Origin: Butyricimonas sp. Marseille-P3923
Lineage (GTDB): Bacteria; Bacteroidota; Bacteroidia; Bacteroidales; Marinifilaceae
Direction of reading: 5' to 3'
Assembly: GCF_900184685.1 (NCBI RefSeq)
Contig: NZ_FXXL01000006.1
Location: forward strand, 1,240,001-1,304,000
DNA: 64,000 nt
The notes under the pieces are model-generated. The model was given only the letters and a program-made list of their open reading frames with translations, was not told the DNA's origin and did no database searches. The number at the start of each line of letters is the position of its first letter. Position 1 is the first letter of the stretch. The translations under genes and the position numbers were made by a program. Positions 17,311 through 26,121 of the stretch are shown here, in pieces.

Positions 17311-20300
17311 ATGAAAGAATTGAGTTTTCGTTTCAGGTTTCGAGGGAGTCCGAAACCGATAGAATGGATACGAATTATGAAACTATTCGTTTTATTTGTT
17401 ATGTTGTCATCGGGTTCTCTTTTGGCTACTGCGAAGGCACAGCAAGTGAAATTGAATTTAGAAATAGAGAATAAATCGTTGATCGAGGTAATGGATTTGT
17501 TGAAAGAGAAGGCCGGGGTACAATTCGTGTATTCTGGTGCGGATGTGAAAAACGTGAATAATATCTCGGTATCCGTAAAAGATAAAAATGTGATTGAAAT
17601 ATTGGATATGGTGTTGAAAGGGACCAAACTCACGTATGTGCAAGAAGGGAATTTAATTATTTTGCGTCACGCTACTCCTATGCGGGCGAAAGACGAAAAG
17701 CCAAGAGTCGTGACGGGTACCGTGACAGGTGTGATGAAGACTGATACCCTTGCGGGTGTGACCGTGCAAATCAAGGGTACTACAATGGGAACGGCTACCG
17801 ACATCAAAGGACGTTATAGATTGACTCTTCCTGCCGGTAGCGACGTGGAATTGATATTCTCCTTTATCGGGAAAAAAACCAAAACGGTAAAATACACGGG
17901 GCAGACCGAATTGAACGTGATTCTGGAAGACGATGCCGAAACGTTGGATGAAGTGGTCGCCTTGGGATACTTGAACACGGACAAAAAGAAATTGACAAGT
18001 GCGGTAACCACCTTGAAAGCGGAGGACATTATGATGCCGGGAGTATCTTCTCTCGATAAGATGTTGGAAGGGCGCGTACCGGGATTAATCTTTATGCAAA
18101 ATTCCGGGCAAGTTGGAGCTACGCCTCGTTTACGTATCCGGGGAACTTCCACGGTCTTGGGGAGCCAGGAGCCTTTGTGGGTACTGGATGGTGTTGTATT
18201 GAGTGACCCGGTGAATGTTGATCCGGATGACATTAATAATTTGGATTTCGTGAACTTGTTGGGAAATGCCATTTCCGGCTTGAACCCCTATGATATCGAG
18301 GATATCAACATATTGAAAGATGCCTCTGCCACCGCTTTGTACGGGACAAAAGCTGCCAATGGGGTAATTGTTATAACCACGAAAAAAGGGAAAGTAGGGC
18401 CTTTGCGCATGAATTACCACGTAGACGGGAGTTTTGCCCGCCGTCCGCATTATTCGGATCGGGCGATTTACTTGATGAACTCTCGCGAGCGTGTCGATTA
18501 CTCCCGCGAGGCGATCGAGAAAGGGATGAGATACAATAATACCGTGGATGGATGGACCGGCTATGAGGCTTTGGTAGAGCAATACAATAAAGGTTTGATC
18601 AGTTTCGATGAGTTTCAAGAAGGGACTACTCGCTTCGAAACCATGAATACTGATTGGTTGGGAGAGATCACTCGTAATTCTTTTTCACACAATCATACCC
18701 TCTCGTTCTCCGGAGGTTCAGAGAATATGAGATATCATGCTTCCGTGGGTTACGGTCGGGAGAATGGTGTATTAGTCAAGGAATCGGCTGACCGTTATAA
18801 TTCGGTATTGAACTTGAATTTCACGCAAAATAAATTTAGCGCTCAATTCAAATTGTCTGCTAATGTACGTGAGCAAAAGCATACTCCTGCGGATGTAGGT
18901 TTGTTGGATTATGCTTACGGAACTAGTCGTGCGGTGCCTTTATACGATACGGATGGGACATTACATTATCATAAGATTTCAAAAAATGGTCAGTCTGTTT
19001 ATTTTAATGTGTTGAATGAACGGGATAATTCGTATAACACGGTAAAAGGTCATTCGGTGAGTTTTATGACTAATTTGTCTTACGAGATAATTCCCCGTTT
19101 GAAAGCACAGGCCACTTTCTCTTATATGTTATCCGACACGGATAACGAAACCTATCATGCTGAAAATACGGCGTACGCATACAGTTATTCTTACTTCTAT
19201 AAGGACCCGCGGTACAATGATTTCGTTTCCAATAGACTATCCTACTTGCCTTTGGGAGGAGAATTACAAAAGGATAACACGAAAAACAATAGCTATACCC
19301 TGCGCGGACAAGTTAATTACCACCATTATTTGGATGAATACGAGCAGCACATGGTGTCTGTAGACGTGGGGGGGGAGTTGAATTCTTCTAAATATACGGG
19401 ATTTGCTAAAACTATCCGTTGTTATTTACCGGATCGCGGTTTGACGGTCAATAAAGTGGATGAAAAAGTGTATATAAAGTATGCCGAATGGTTGGCTTCA
19501 AATCCCAATGCTTTAGGGAAATTGAAAGATAAAACTTCCAACAAAGTCGGTTTGTACGGGTCGTTGACCTATAGTTTCCGCAATACTTACATTTTCAATA
19601 TGAATGCTCGTTTAGATTTTTCCAATGAATTTGGAAATTTAACAAATGACAAGATTCTTCCGATTTGGTCTTTTTCAGGACGTTGGAACTTGAAAGAGAA
19701 TGTGCTTGCTGGTGTGAATTGGGTGAACGACGTGGCGTTACGTGCCTCTTTCGGTTATCAGGGAAACATCACCAACGAAGCTACCCCGGAATTGATTATC
19801 CAGAAAGGGGAGGTAAATCAGATATTCAATGAGTATCAATCCACGATTAAAACATTTCCGAACCCGGATTTAGGTTGGGAGAAGACAGCTTCATTCAATA
19901 CGAGTCTTGATTTCTCCTTGTTCAATAATTCGATCAAAGGTATGGTTTCCTATTTCTACAAGAAGACTAAGAATGCCTATCTGACCAAAAAGGTGGCTCG
20001 CGTAAACGGAGTTTCCTCCTACAAGGTAAACGAGGGTACAGTAGAGAACTCGGGTTTTGAATTCAGTTTCAATATCGTGCCCATGAACCGCATGCTTTCC
20101 AGTATCAGCGCCGATGGCGAGCGTAAGGGATTCCGTTGGAGTATCGACCCGCAATTAGGTCAAGTGGTAAATAAATTGATCAACAAATTAGGTCGGGGGG
20201 ATGATTTCGATCCCTTGCACGATGATTTTACCTACCAGGATTATTTGAATGGAAAGGCTTACGTGAGCGGACGTCCGTTGAATTCCTTTTTCTCTTATGA

Positions 20301-21000
20301 ATTCACGGGATTAGACCCGTCAGATGGGCGACCCACCTTTGCCCGTGTGGAAGAGGACCTTTGGGACCAATACATTGATATGTCGAAGAGTAAGGTGTTT
20401 ACCACCGTAATGCAATACTCCGGTTGTCGGGTTCCTTATTTGCAAGGTGGTGTTTCCAATACTTTCGAGTATAACAACTTTATCTTGAGTTTTAATCTTG
20501 CTTATAGTATCGGTTCCAAGGTGCGTTTGTTGAAATTGTATGATGGTGCTTCCGGGGAATCGCTTGTTCCACAACCGATAAAAAATATGCGTAAGGAATT
20601 CGTGCGTCGTTGGCGACGTCCCGGGGATGAAGAAATTACCAATATTCCGGGAATGTTGGAAGCAGGGGCTTTTAAAGCTTCGTTGACACCTTGGTGGAAC
20701 AATGAGCCGTTTAAGTTTGCCGATAATATTTGGCAGATGTATGACTTCTCTAATATCCGGGTGGTAAGCGGTAACTATCTGAAATTGCAATCTTTGAGTT
20801 TGCGTTACGTGATGCCGCAAAAGATTTGTAAGCACTTGCACGTGAAGAACATGTACGTGTCTCTCTCGGGAACGAATCTGTTTACATGGAGTGCCAAGGA
20901 GTTGCGCGGGCAGGACCCGACCTCTCAGTCCGGATCGGCCGACCGTATTAACTTGTCCGTGCGTCCCACTTATTCCTTTAGTATAGATGTATCATTCTAA
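17311..21000 (+). CDS. SusC/RagA-type TonB-dependent receptor with STN domain (locus B)
   Basis: I use the ATG at 17311, giving 1229 residues; a TTG at 17284 would only add nine residues. After a basic N-terminus and a hydrophobic signal segment (about 22-43) come an STN domain (about 45-100), a carboxypeptidase-D-like domain (about 135-205, GVTVQIKGTTMGTATD), and a plug (about 208-370) with PLWVLDGVV and ILKDASATALYGTKAANG. The barrel follows, ending in SIDVSF. The plug contains NLLGNAISGLNPYDIE, closely matching locus D (NLIGNAITGLNPQDIA), so the two receptors are of one subtype. Despite the STN domain no sigma or fecR gene is adjacent. Its SusD partner starts 12 bp downstream. Confidence 0.94.
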   Translation: MKELSFRFRFRGSPKPIEWIRIMKLFVLFVMLSSGSLLATAKAQQVKLNLEIENKSLIEVMDLLKEKAGVQFVYSGADVKNVNNISVSVKDKNVIEILDMVLKGTKLTYVQEGNLIILRHATPMRAKDEKPRVVTGTVTGVMKTDTLAGVTVQIKGTTMGTATDIKGRYRLTLPAGSDVELIFSFIGKKTKTVKYTGQTELNVILEDDAETLDEVVALGYLNTDKKKLTSAVTTLKAEDIMMPGVSSLDKMLEGRVPGLIFMQNSGQVGATPRLRIRGTSTVLGSQEPLWVLDGVVLSDPVNVDPDDINNLDFVNLLGNAISGLNPYDIEDINILKDASATALYGTKAANGVIVITTKKGKVGPLRMNYHVDGSFARRPHYSDRAIYLMNSRERVDYSREAIEKGMRYNNTVDGWTGYEALVEQYNKGLISFDEFQEGTTRFETMNTDWLGEITRNSFSHNHTLSFSGGSENMRYHASVGYGRENGVLVKESADRYNSVLNLNFTQNKFSAQFKLSANVREQKHTPADVGLLDYAYGTSRAVPLYDTDGTLHYHKISKNGQSVYFNVLNERDNSYNTVKGHSVSFMTNLSYEIIPRLKAQATFSYMLSDTDNETYHAENTAYAYSYSYFYKDPRYNDFVSNRLSYLPLGGELQKDNTKNNSYTLRGQVNYHHYLDEYEQHMVSVDVGGELNSSKYTGFAKTIRCYLPDRGLTVNKVDEKVYIKYAEWLASNPNALGKLKDKTSNKVGLYGSLTYSFRNTYIFNMNARLDFSNEFGNLTNDKILPIWSFSGRWNLKENVLAGVNWVNDVALRASFGYQGNITNEATPELIIQKGEVNQIFNEYQSTIKTFPNPDLGWEKTASFNTSLDFSLFNNSIKGMVSYFYKKTKNAYLTKKVARVNGVSSYKVNEGTVENSGFEFSFNIVPMNRMLSSISADGERKGFRWSIDPQLGQVVNKLINKLGRGDDFDPLHDDFTYQDYLNGKAYVSGRPLNSFFSYEFTGLDPSDGRPTFARVEEDLWDQYIDMSKSKVFTTVMQYSGCRVPYLQGGVSNTFEYNNFILSFNLAYSIGSKVRLLKLYDGASGESLVPQPIKNMRKEFVRRWRRPGDEEITNIPGMLEAGAFKASLTPWWNNEPFKFADNIWQMYDFSNIRVVSGNYLKLQSLSLRYVMPQKICKHLHVKNMYVSLSGTNLFTWSAKELRGQDPTSQSGSADRINLSVRPTYSFSIDVSF

Positions 21001-21012
21001 AAATATAAACCT

Positions 21013-22560
21013 ATGAAAAAGAGATATACATTCCTGATTTGCTTGTTGGGTTGCCTATGGGGAGCTTGTGGCGATTTCCTAACGGAAGAGTCCCACGAGT
21101 TGATGTATGCCCGTGATTGTAAGGATATGGAAGAGTTGCTGATCGGTAACGGGTACATGAAGGCGTCCTTGGCGGCCAACGTTGCCACCTATGACGTGTC
21201 GGCTGTTAACTCCTATTACTCTTGGTTGTTTGCGATGGACGATGATGTACAGGCAGCCATTGCTGGGCTGGAGATAACCAAAGGTGTGTTTACTAATGAA
21301 TTGCGGGCTTTTTACAAGTGGGAAGCCGCCCCGTTTAATATCAAGGGAGATGCTTTCGAGGATAAGAATTGGGCAACACTGTACGAGCATATTGCGGTGC
21401 TGAACGTGATTTTGGATAAGGTCGAGGAGTTCACGCACGACACGGAGGAGGACCGTAACAGCGTGAGGGGGCAATGCCATTTTCTGCGTGCGGCATATTA
21501 TTACTTGTTGGTGAATATTTACGCTAAACCTTACGATAAAGTGACGGCATACAGTGATTTGGGAGTACCCTTGAAATTATCCCCCGTGGTGGAGGACAAG
21601 AATTTCACCCGTACTCCAGTGGATTCCGTTTACAATCAAATCGTGCATGATTTGCAAATGGCGGTCGATTACTTGGAAGGAATCGAGATGCCTTCCGTCA
21701 ACCGGGCGAACCAAGATGCGGCACGCCTTTTGTTGAGTCGCGTGTATTGTTATATGGGTAAATGGGATTTGGTTCCGGAGCTTTGCCGGGAAATTTTGAA
21801 AGGGAAGTATTCCTTGATGAACATGAAAAGTTCGGGGCAGGCAACATGGTTGTATAACGGTTGTCCCGAGATTATTTTTACCCAGGGACAAAGTTTAGGA
21901 GCGGGGGTGTTCTATCAGGAAAATAATGCTGATATGGTGGACGCTTTAGCGATTTCTCCCGGGCTGTTAGAGGTATTCTCGGAAGAGGAAGGTGATGTAC
22001 GTAAAGATTTGGTGTGTAGAGAGCATAAGTATGGTGGTTTTTTGTTACCGGCAAAATTAACAGGAAAAGATACGCTAACCTTGAACTCTATGAAAACCTA
22101 CGTTTCAGATTGTTTCTTGTTGCGTTTGTCTGAAGTGTATTTGAATTTAGCGGAGGCATTGGCAATGACCGAGCGGGACCCCGAGGCAAGAGAAGTACTT
22201 GCAGATTTGATGGAAACCCGTATCCACGATTTGCGAACCTTGACGGAATCCGGTGAGGCTTTGGTAAAATTGATTCGCAAGGAGAGAAGAAGGGAGTTAT
22301 GCTTCGAGTGCCAGCGTTGGTTCGACTTACGTCGTTATGCGGTCAGTCCCAAGTATCCGGAAGCGATTTCTGTCCACCATGTCATGTTTGAACACAATGC
22401 GGGAAATGCAAGTACGAAAGGGGACTATATCGGGTATTACGAGTTGCCTGCTTATCCGGATGGCAGTTGGGTGATGCCGATTCCTACCTACGAGATCGAG
22501 CAAACCGAAGGAGCTATTATACAAAATGAACGTGTGGATTGTTTTTTAAAAGATGAATAA
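21013..22560 (+). CDS. SusD/RagB-family surface lipoprotein (locus B)
   Basis: A 515-residue outer-membrane lipoprotein, lipobox WGAC (Cys about 19), mature start GDFLTEESHELMYARDCKDMEEL. TPR-like helices (GQCHFLRAAYYYLLVNIYAKPYDK), a VYLNLAEALAMT helix and the C-terminal IRKERRRELCFECQRWFDLRRY segment are typical of RagB/SusD. It should form the lid of the upstream SusC. The last codons overlap the next gene (ATGAATAA), indicating translational coupling to the metallohydrolase-like lipoprotein. Ligand unknown. Confidence 0.93.
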   Translation: MKKRYTFLICLLGCLWGACGDFLTEESHELMYARDCKDMEELLIGNGYMKASLAANVATYDVSAVNSYYSWLFAMDDDVQAAIAGLEITKGVFTNELRAFYKWEAAPFNIKGDAFEDKNWATLYEHIAVLNVILDKVEEFTHDTEEDRNSVRGQCHFLRAAYYYLLVNIYAKPYDKVTAYSDLGVPLKLSPVVEDKNFTRTPVDSVYNQIVHDLQMAVDYLEGIEMPSVNRANQDAARLLLSRVYCYMGKWDLVPELCREILKGKYSLMNMKSSGQATWLYNGCPEIIFTQGQSLGAGVFYQENNADMVDALAISPGLLEVFSEEEGDVRKDLVCREHKYGGFLLPAKLTGKDTLTLNSMKTYVSDCFLLRLSEVYLNLAEALAMTERDPEAREVLADLMETRIHDLRTLTESGEALVKLIRKERRRELCFECQRWFDLRRYAVSPKYPEAISVHHVMFEHNAGNASTKGDYIGYYELPAYPDGSWVMPIPTYEIEQTEGAIIQNERVDCFLKDE

Positions 22561-23581
22561 GATGATGAAAAATATATTGTTAAGCCTTGTGATAGCCTGT
22601 GGCCTATTTATGGCTTGTTCCGATGATGAAACACCAAATCCCTCCTATGCGGAGCGGGATTGGTGGTCACTCGCCTACGATCCGGATGCAGATGAACTGG
22701 ATCAGTTAATCTATGAGATATACGAAGAAAGTGGTTTGCGTTTTTTCTATAACGATACCTTAGGATCGGAAATTCGGTATAATAATGGAGTGCCTTATAC
22801 TCATTATCAAACCTACAAGATGGGATATAATTTTACAACTTCAGGGGTAACAACTTCTGCTAACTATCGTTTGTCATACGATCGGGAGGTAATCAAAGAT
22901 TTTGTCGATTACTATTTTTTAATTGTGGATCCAGTATTGAACACTTCGTCTTTTTCCTATAAACGTTTTTTTGTAGTGGATACGGTATTCAAGGGCAAAA
23001 CAAATGCTGAAGTCTTGTCTTATTGGAATGACATAGCTAATAACACTGTTGTGGTTAGTATGACAGATGTGACTAAGAAGCATTTCAACACGTTGTCGGC
23101 TGAAGAAAGAAGGGGATTGATGATTAATGTTTTGTTGAATCAAGTGTACGATATGTTTGGAGGAGGAGCCTCAAATACTGAAGAGTTGCAAGATTTCTTT
23201 GATATAACGAAAAACTCGGCTACTTGGCCGACAACGATAAATGCCACTAATGCTCCTTACGCTAAAGGTTTTAGAATAAAAGGAGCCACTTTGGATTTTT
23301 TTCCGGATGGAAGCATATTAGACTACGAGAATATAGAGAAATACGGGGCGTTGAGTTTGGGTGCATTGAATGGAAATTATCAATATTTCGTGTCTACAAA
23401 TGTTGATTTTATGGATTATTTAAGATTGATTTTTACTTGTACGGATGCTGAAATTCGAGCACGATACGGGGAACACGAATTGATAATGCAAAAGTACGAA
23501 TACTTGAAAACTCTATTGGAAAAATATGGTTTAGAAAAGTTTTTTGCATACCGCAAAAAACTGGATGAAGTAGAAGATTAA
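22553..23581 (+). CDS. Degenerate zinc-metallohydrolase-type lipoprotein, no HExxH (locus B)
   Basis: A 342-residue lipoprotein (lipobox FMAC, Cys about 22). Its C-terminal half follows the layout of the substrate-import-associated zinc metallohydrolase lipoproteins (Peptidase_Mx1-like) found in SusCD operons: a helix where the HExxH motif belongs, a FVSTNVDFMDYLRLIF segment where family members have a YASSxxxEDFAE-type motif, and a final IMQKYEYLKTLLEKYGLEKF helix. At the first site it reads LLNQVYDMF, so both histidines and the catalytic Glu are missing, and the second acidic ligand is Asp rather than Glu. It overlaps susD by 8 bp. A binding rather than hydrolytic role is the simplest inference. 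Confidence 0.68.
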   Translation: MNKMMKNILLSLVIACGLFMACSDDETPNPSYAERDWWSLAYDPDADELDQLIYEIYEESGLRFFYNDTLGSEIRYNNGVPYTHYQTYKMGYNFTTSGVTTSANYRLSYDREVIKDFVDYYFLIVDPVLNTSSFSYKRFFVVDTVFKGKTNAEVLSYWNDIANNTVVVSMTDVTKKHFNTLSAEERRGLMINVLLNQVYDMFGGGASNTEELQDFFDITKNSATWPTTINATNAPYAKGFRIKGATLDFFPDGSILDYENIEKYGALSLGALNGNYQYFVSTNVDFMDYLRLIFTCTDAEIRARYGEHELIMQKYEYLKTLLEKYGLEKFFAYRKKLDEVED

Positions 23582-23602
23582 TCGTGAACAGATAAACAAT
23601 AA

Positions 23603-23630
23603 AAAATCCGGGTCTTCAAACCCGGATTTT
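23603..23630. terminator. Bidirectional terminator after locus B
   Basis: AAAATCCGGGT (23603-23613) pairs exactly with ACCCGGATTTT (23620-23630) around a 6-nt loop, with T-rich sequence after it on + and A-rich sequence before it. It lies between the convergent ends of the lipoprotein gene and the SDR gene and can serve both. Confidence 0.92.
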
Positions 23631-23650
23631 TTATTTACTTGAACAAGGAA

Positions 23651-24619
23651 TTACTTTATCAATCCCTTGTCAAATTTCTCTTTCACTTTTACCAACATAT
23701 CATTGGTCATGCTGGTAAGGTCGTATTTCGGTGCCCAGCCCCATTCCTCACGGGCGCAAGTGTCGTCCATGCTGTTTGGCCAGCTGTTGGCGATAGCTTG
23801 TTTTACCGGATCGATTTGATAATCCATTTTGAAGTCCGGGATATGTTTGCGGATTTCTGCTGCGATTTGTTCCGGCTCGAAACTCATGGATGCGATGTTG
23901 AAGCTGTTCCGGTGTTTCAGTTTGCTGGGGTCGGCTTCCATCAAAGTAACCACGGCGTTCAAGGCGTCCGGCATATACATCATGTCCATGTAGGTGCCTT
24001 CCTGCACGTTGCAAGTGAATGAACCTTTCCGGATGGCGTCATAGTAGATTTCCACGGCGTAGTCCGTGGTTCCCCCGCCGGGAAGAGTCACGTATGAAAT
24101 CAATCCCGGGAAGCGTACGCTACGCGTGTCTACCCCGAAACGGTGGAAATAATAGTCGCTTAGAAGTTCCCCGGTTACCTTACAAACACCGTAAATCGTG
24201 GTGTTTGAACGTTGCAGGGTATCCTGCGGGGTTTTGTCTTTCGGGGTGTCGTTACCGAAAGCACCGATAGAACTCGGCGTGAACACGGCGCAATTGTTGT
24301 CCTTCGCGATATACAGGGAGTTTGTCAACGCCCCGATGTTAATATCCCATGCCAGTTTCGGGTTTTTCTCTCCCGTGGCAGACAATAAGGCAACCAGGTT
24401 GAAGATGGTATCAATATTGTATTTTTTCACGATGGCACTGAATCCCTCTCCGTCAAGAGCGTTCAATTCCTCGAAAGGACCCGCTTCTGCCAATGCTTTG
24501 CATTTTTCAGCACTGATATCGGCTGCCACTACATTGTTATCTCCATAGATAGATCTCAGATAAGGAACCAGTTCGGAACCGATTTGTCCCCCTGCACCAA
24601 CGATTAATATTTTCTTCAT
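23651..24619 (-). CDS. NAD-dependent extended SDR, L-threonine 3-dehydrogenase-like
   Basis: A 322-residue cytoplasmic oxidoreductase. The Rossmann nucleotide-binding motif GAGGQIG is at residues 8-14, with the acidic residue for NAD in VVAADIS. The catalytic YxxxK is Tyr143-Gly-Val-Cys-Lys147, with Ser residues at 116-117 (TPSS). The sequence (SSIGAFG, FPGLISYVTLPGGGTTDYAVEIY) resembles the SDR-type L-threonine dehydrogenases of Bacteroidetes and related bacteria, which convert threonine to 2-amino-3-oxobutyrate. The usual partner, glycine C-acetyltransferase, is not adjacent, so the substrate is a family-based inference. Confidence 0.8.
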   Translation of the reverse strand: MKKILIVGAGGQIGSELVPYLRSIYGDNNVVAADISAEKCKALAEAGPFEELNALDGEGFSAIVKKYNIDTIFNLVALLSATGEKNPKLAWDINIGALTNSLYIAKDNNCAVFTPSSIGAFGNDTPKDKTPQDTLQRSNTTIYGVCKVTGELLSDYYFHRFGVDTRSVRFPGLISYVTLPGGGTTDYAVEIYYDAIRKGSFTCNVQEGTYMDMMYMPDALNAVVTLMEADPSKLKHRNSFNIASMSFEPEQIAAEIRKHIPDFKMDYQIDPVKQAIANSWPNSMDDTCAREEWGWAPKYDLTSMTNDMLVKVKEKFDKGLIK

Positions 24620-24721
24620 CTCGATAGTTTTTTATGACGAACGATGTTATTTTTCTATATTAGATTGTAGCGCGAAAATAATTAATTTAAAACGTTAGAG
24701 AGTAACAAACGGGATTTTTTT

Positions 24722-25183
24722 TTATACTCCCGCTTCATAATATTCATCTATCTGTAAGTTAGGGGCTTTGTAGGCGGCAACGGCGAGTTGGTCGCAGCGT
24801 TCGTTTTCAGGTATATTGGCGTGTCCTTTTATCCAGACGAATTTCACGTTGTGTTTGCGATAGAGTGCTAAAAATTGTTGCCACAGGTCGGGATTCTTTT
24901 TATCCTTGAATCTTTTTTTCTCCCACCCGAACACCCAACCTTTCTCGACGGCGTCGACGACGTATTTCGAATCAGAGTATATCGTGACGTTGCTTCCCGG
25001 GAAGCGCAGGGCATTCAGCCCGATGATAACGGCAAGCAATTCCATGCGATTGTTCGTCGTGAGCCGGAAGCCTTCCGACAATTCTTTCCGGTGCGGTCCC
25101 GCCATAAGCACGACCCCGTATCCCCCGGGACCGGGATTCCCGCTGGCTGCACCGTCTGTGTATATCGTGATATCTTGTGGCAT
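24722..25183 (-). CDS. rnhA: Ribonuclease HI
   Basis: I start at the ATG at 25183 ([11 protein letters not shown]), giving 153 residues, the usual RNase HI length; an upstream ATG at 25219 would add 12 residues absent from the family. It cleaves the RNA strand of RNA/DNA hybrids during replication and repair. The catalytic set is complete: Asp10 (IYTDG), Glu48 (NRMELLA), Asp71 (IYSDSKYV), and Asp131 (ERCDQLA), with His121 in KGHA. The basic handle region ([17 protein letters not shown]) is present. It precedes the SDR gene on the same strand by ~100 bp. Confidence 0.95.
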   Translation of the reverse strand: MPQDITIYTDGAASGNPGPGGYGVVLMAGPHRKELSEGFRLTTNNRMELLAVIIGLNALRFPGSNVTIYSDSKYVVDAVEKGWVFGWEKKRFKDKKNPDLWQQFLALYRKHNVKFVWIKGHANIPENERCDQLAVAAYKAPNLQIDEYYEAGV

Positions 25184-25227
25184 ATGTAATATTTGAGGAC
25201 GTAAAAGTAAAAAAATCATTTGACATT

Positions 25228-25665
25228 TCAGGTATGTAACCGGTAAGTCATCGCGTATTCCTTCTGTCCGGTAGCCTCGTCTTCCTGTTCTCGTGTAATT
25301 TTGAAGCCTTGGTGTTTATAGAACGTGACGGCTCGTGTGTTTTCCCGGTAAACGTTTAGCTCCAGTTCGGGTTTTAGTGTTTTCACGTAAGTCATCAATG
25401 CTTGCCCGATTCCTTTACCTTGTCGGGCGGGAGCCACGAATAGGGCGGCGAGGTAATTTCCCGATAGGGAAATAAATCCGGTGATTTCTCCGGTTGTATC
25501 ATCCGTGTGAACGAAAGTTTCGCTTTGGGGTATATATATTTCGCGCATGCTTGCCGTGTTGTTTTCCCAGTAGGAATGGGGAATGAAATAGTGGGCGATG
25601 GCGGATGCTTCCAGCCATATCCGGATAACGGCATCTTCATCTCGTGGTTGGAATTTTCTAATCAT
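25228..25665 (-). CDS. GNAT-family N-acetyltransferase
   Basis: Start chosen at the ATG at 25665 ([17 protein letters not shown]), giving 145 residues; an in-frame ATG at 25692 gives nine extra residues that do not fit. The acetyl-CoA pyrophosphate loop is [11 protein letters not shown] (81-91), preceded by the beta-4 strand LAALFVAPA, and followed by [21 protein letters not shown], the usual end of the GNAT fold. It resembles the YjaB/YiaC-like small acetyltransferases. Substrate unknown. It lies 44 bp upstream of rnhA on the same strand and may be co-transcribed with it. Confidence 0.85.
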   Translation of the reverse strand: MIRKFQPRDEDAVIRIWLEASAIAHYFIPHSYWENNTASMREIYIPQSETFVHTDDTTGEITGFISLSGNYLAALFVAPARQGKGIGQALMTYVKTLKPELELNVYRENTRAVTFYKHQGFKITREQEDEATGQKEYAMTYRLHT

Positions 25666-26121
25666 GGACTTTCGTGTGTTATGTAGGAACAAATGTATAT
25701 AAAATAATTTGTAATCGTTGATTATCTTTTAAGCATGGGTTTTACTATGGCATTGCACGGGTTTTGGGTGACTTTTGGGTGACTTTTAGGCGGCATCGCC
25801 TACTCTTTGCCCGTACTTCGCCTACACTTCGCCCACGTTTTAGCAAAGAATATGCTTTTTTAACACACGCGGGAGGAATGTTGTTGCCGGCATTAGAAAC
25901 GCGGGAAATAGGCGAGCTTTACGCTTTACCATAGGCCATTCCCTTGAAATGTTTAGTATAACTATTTATCATTTCATGATGTTTTTACGCGCATGAGAGC
26001 ATATTTTCGAAAAAAAGTCCTTTCTTTGCATAGTGGTTAATCGGGAGGGGGTGATTTCATGTGCCTTATTATCATGAAAAGTTGATGTTCACGGAAGTGC
26101 GCTTGTTTAAATGTATTTACG
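25666..26121. other. Intergenic region with a G-rich, partly self-complementary stretch
   Basis: No gene is visible in this 456-bp divergent gap. From about 25731 to 25790 the + strand has spaced GGG tracts (GCACGGGTTTTGGGTGAC, then another GGGTGAC copy). This leads into a short hairpin TAGGCG-GCAT-CGCCTA (25788-25803), then a C-rich mirror part with CTTTGCCC, CTTCGCC and CTTCGCCC words. The two halves are loosely complementary. TTTCTTTG at 26021-26028 is one base off the TAnnTTTG -7 box and could serve the gene at 26122. Otherwise I see nothing. Confidence 0.4.

Noticed and set aside
24710-24732. CGGGA/TCCCG inverted repeat with T-run near the rnhA stop
   Set aside because: Only a 5-bp stem with a long loop that overlaps the stop codon; the T-run is on the wrong side for a minus-strand terminator.
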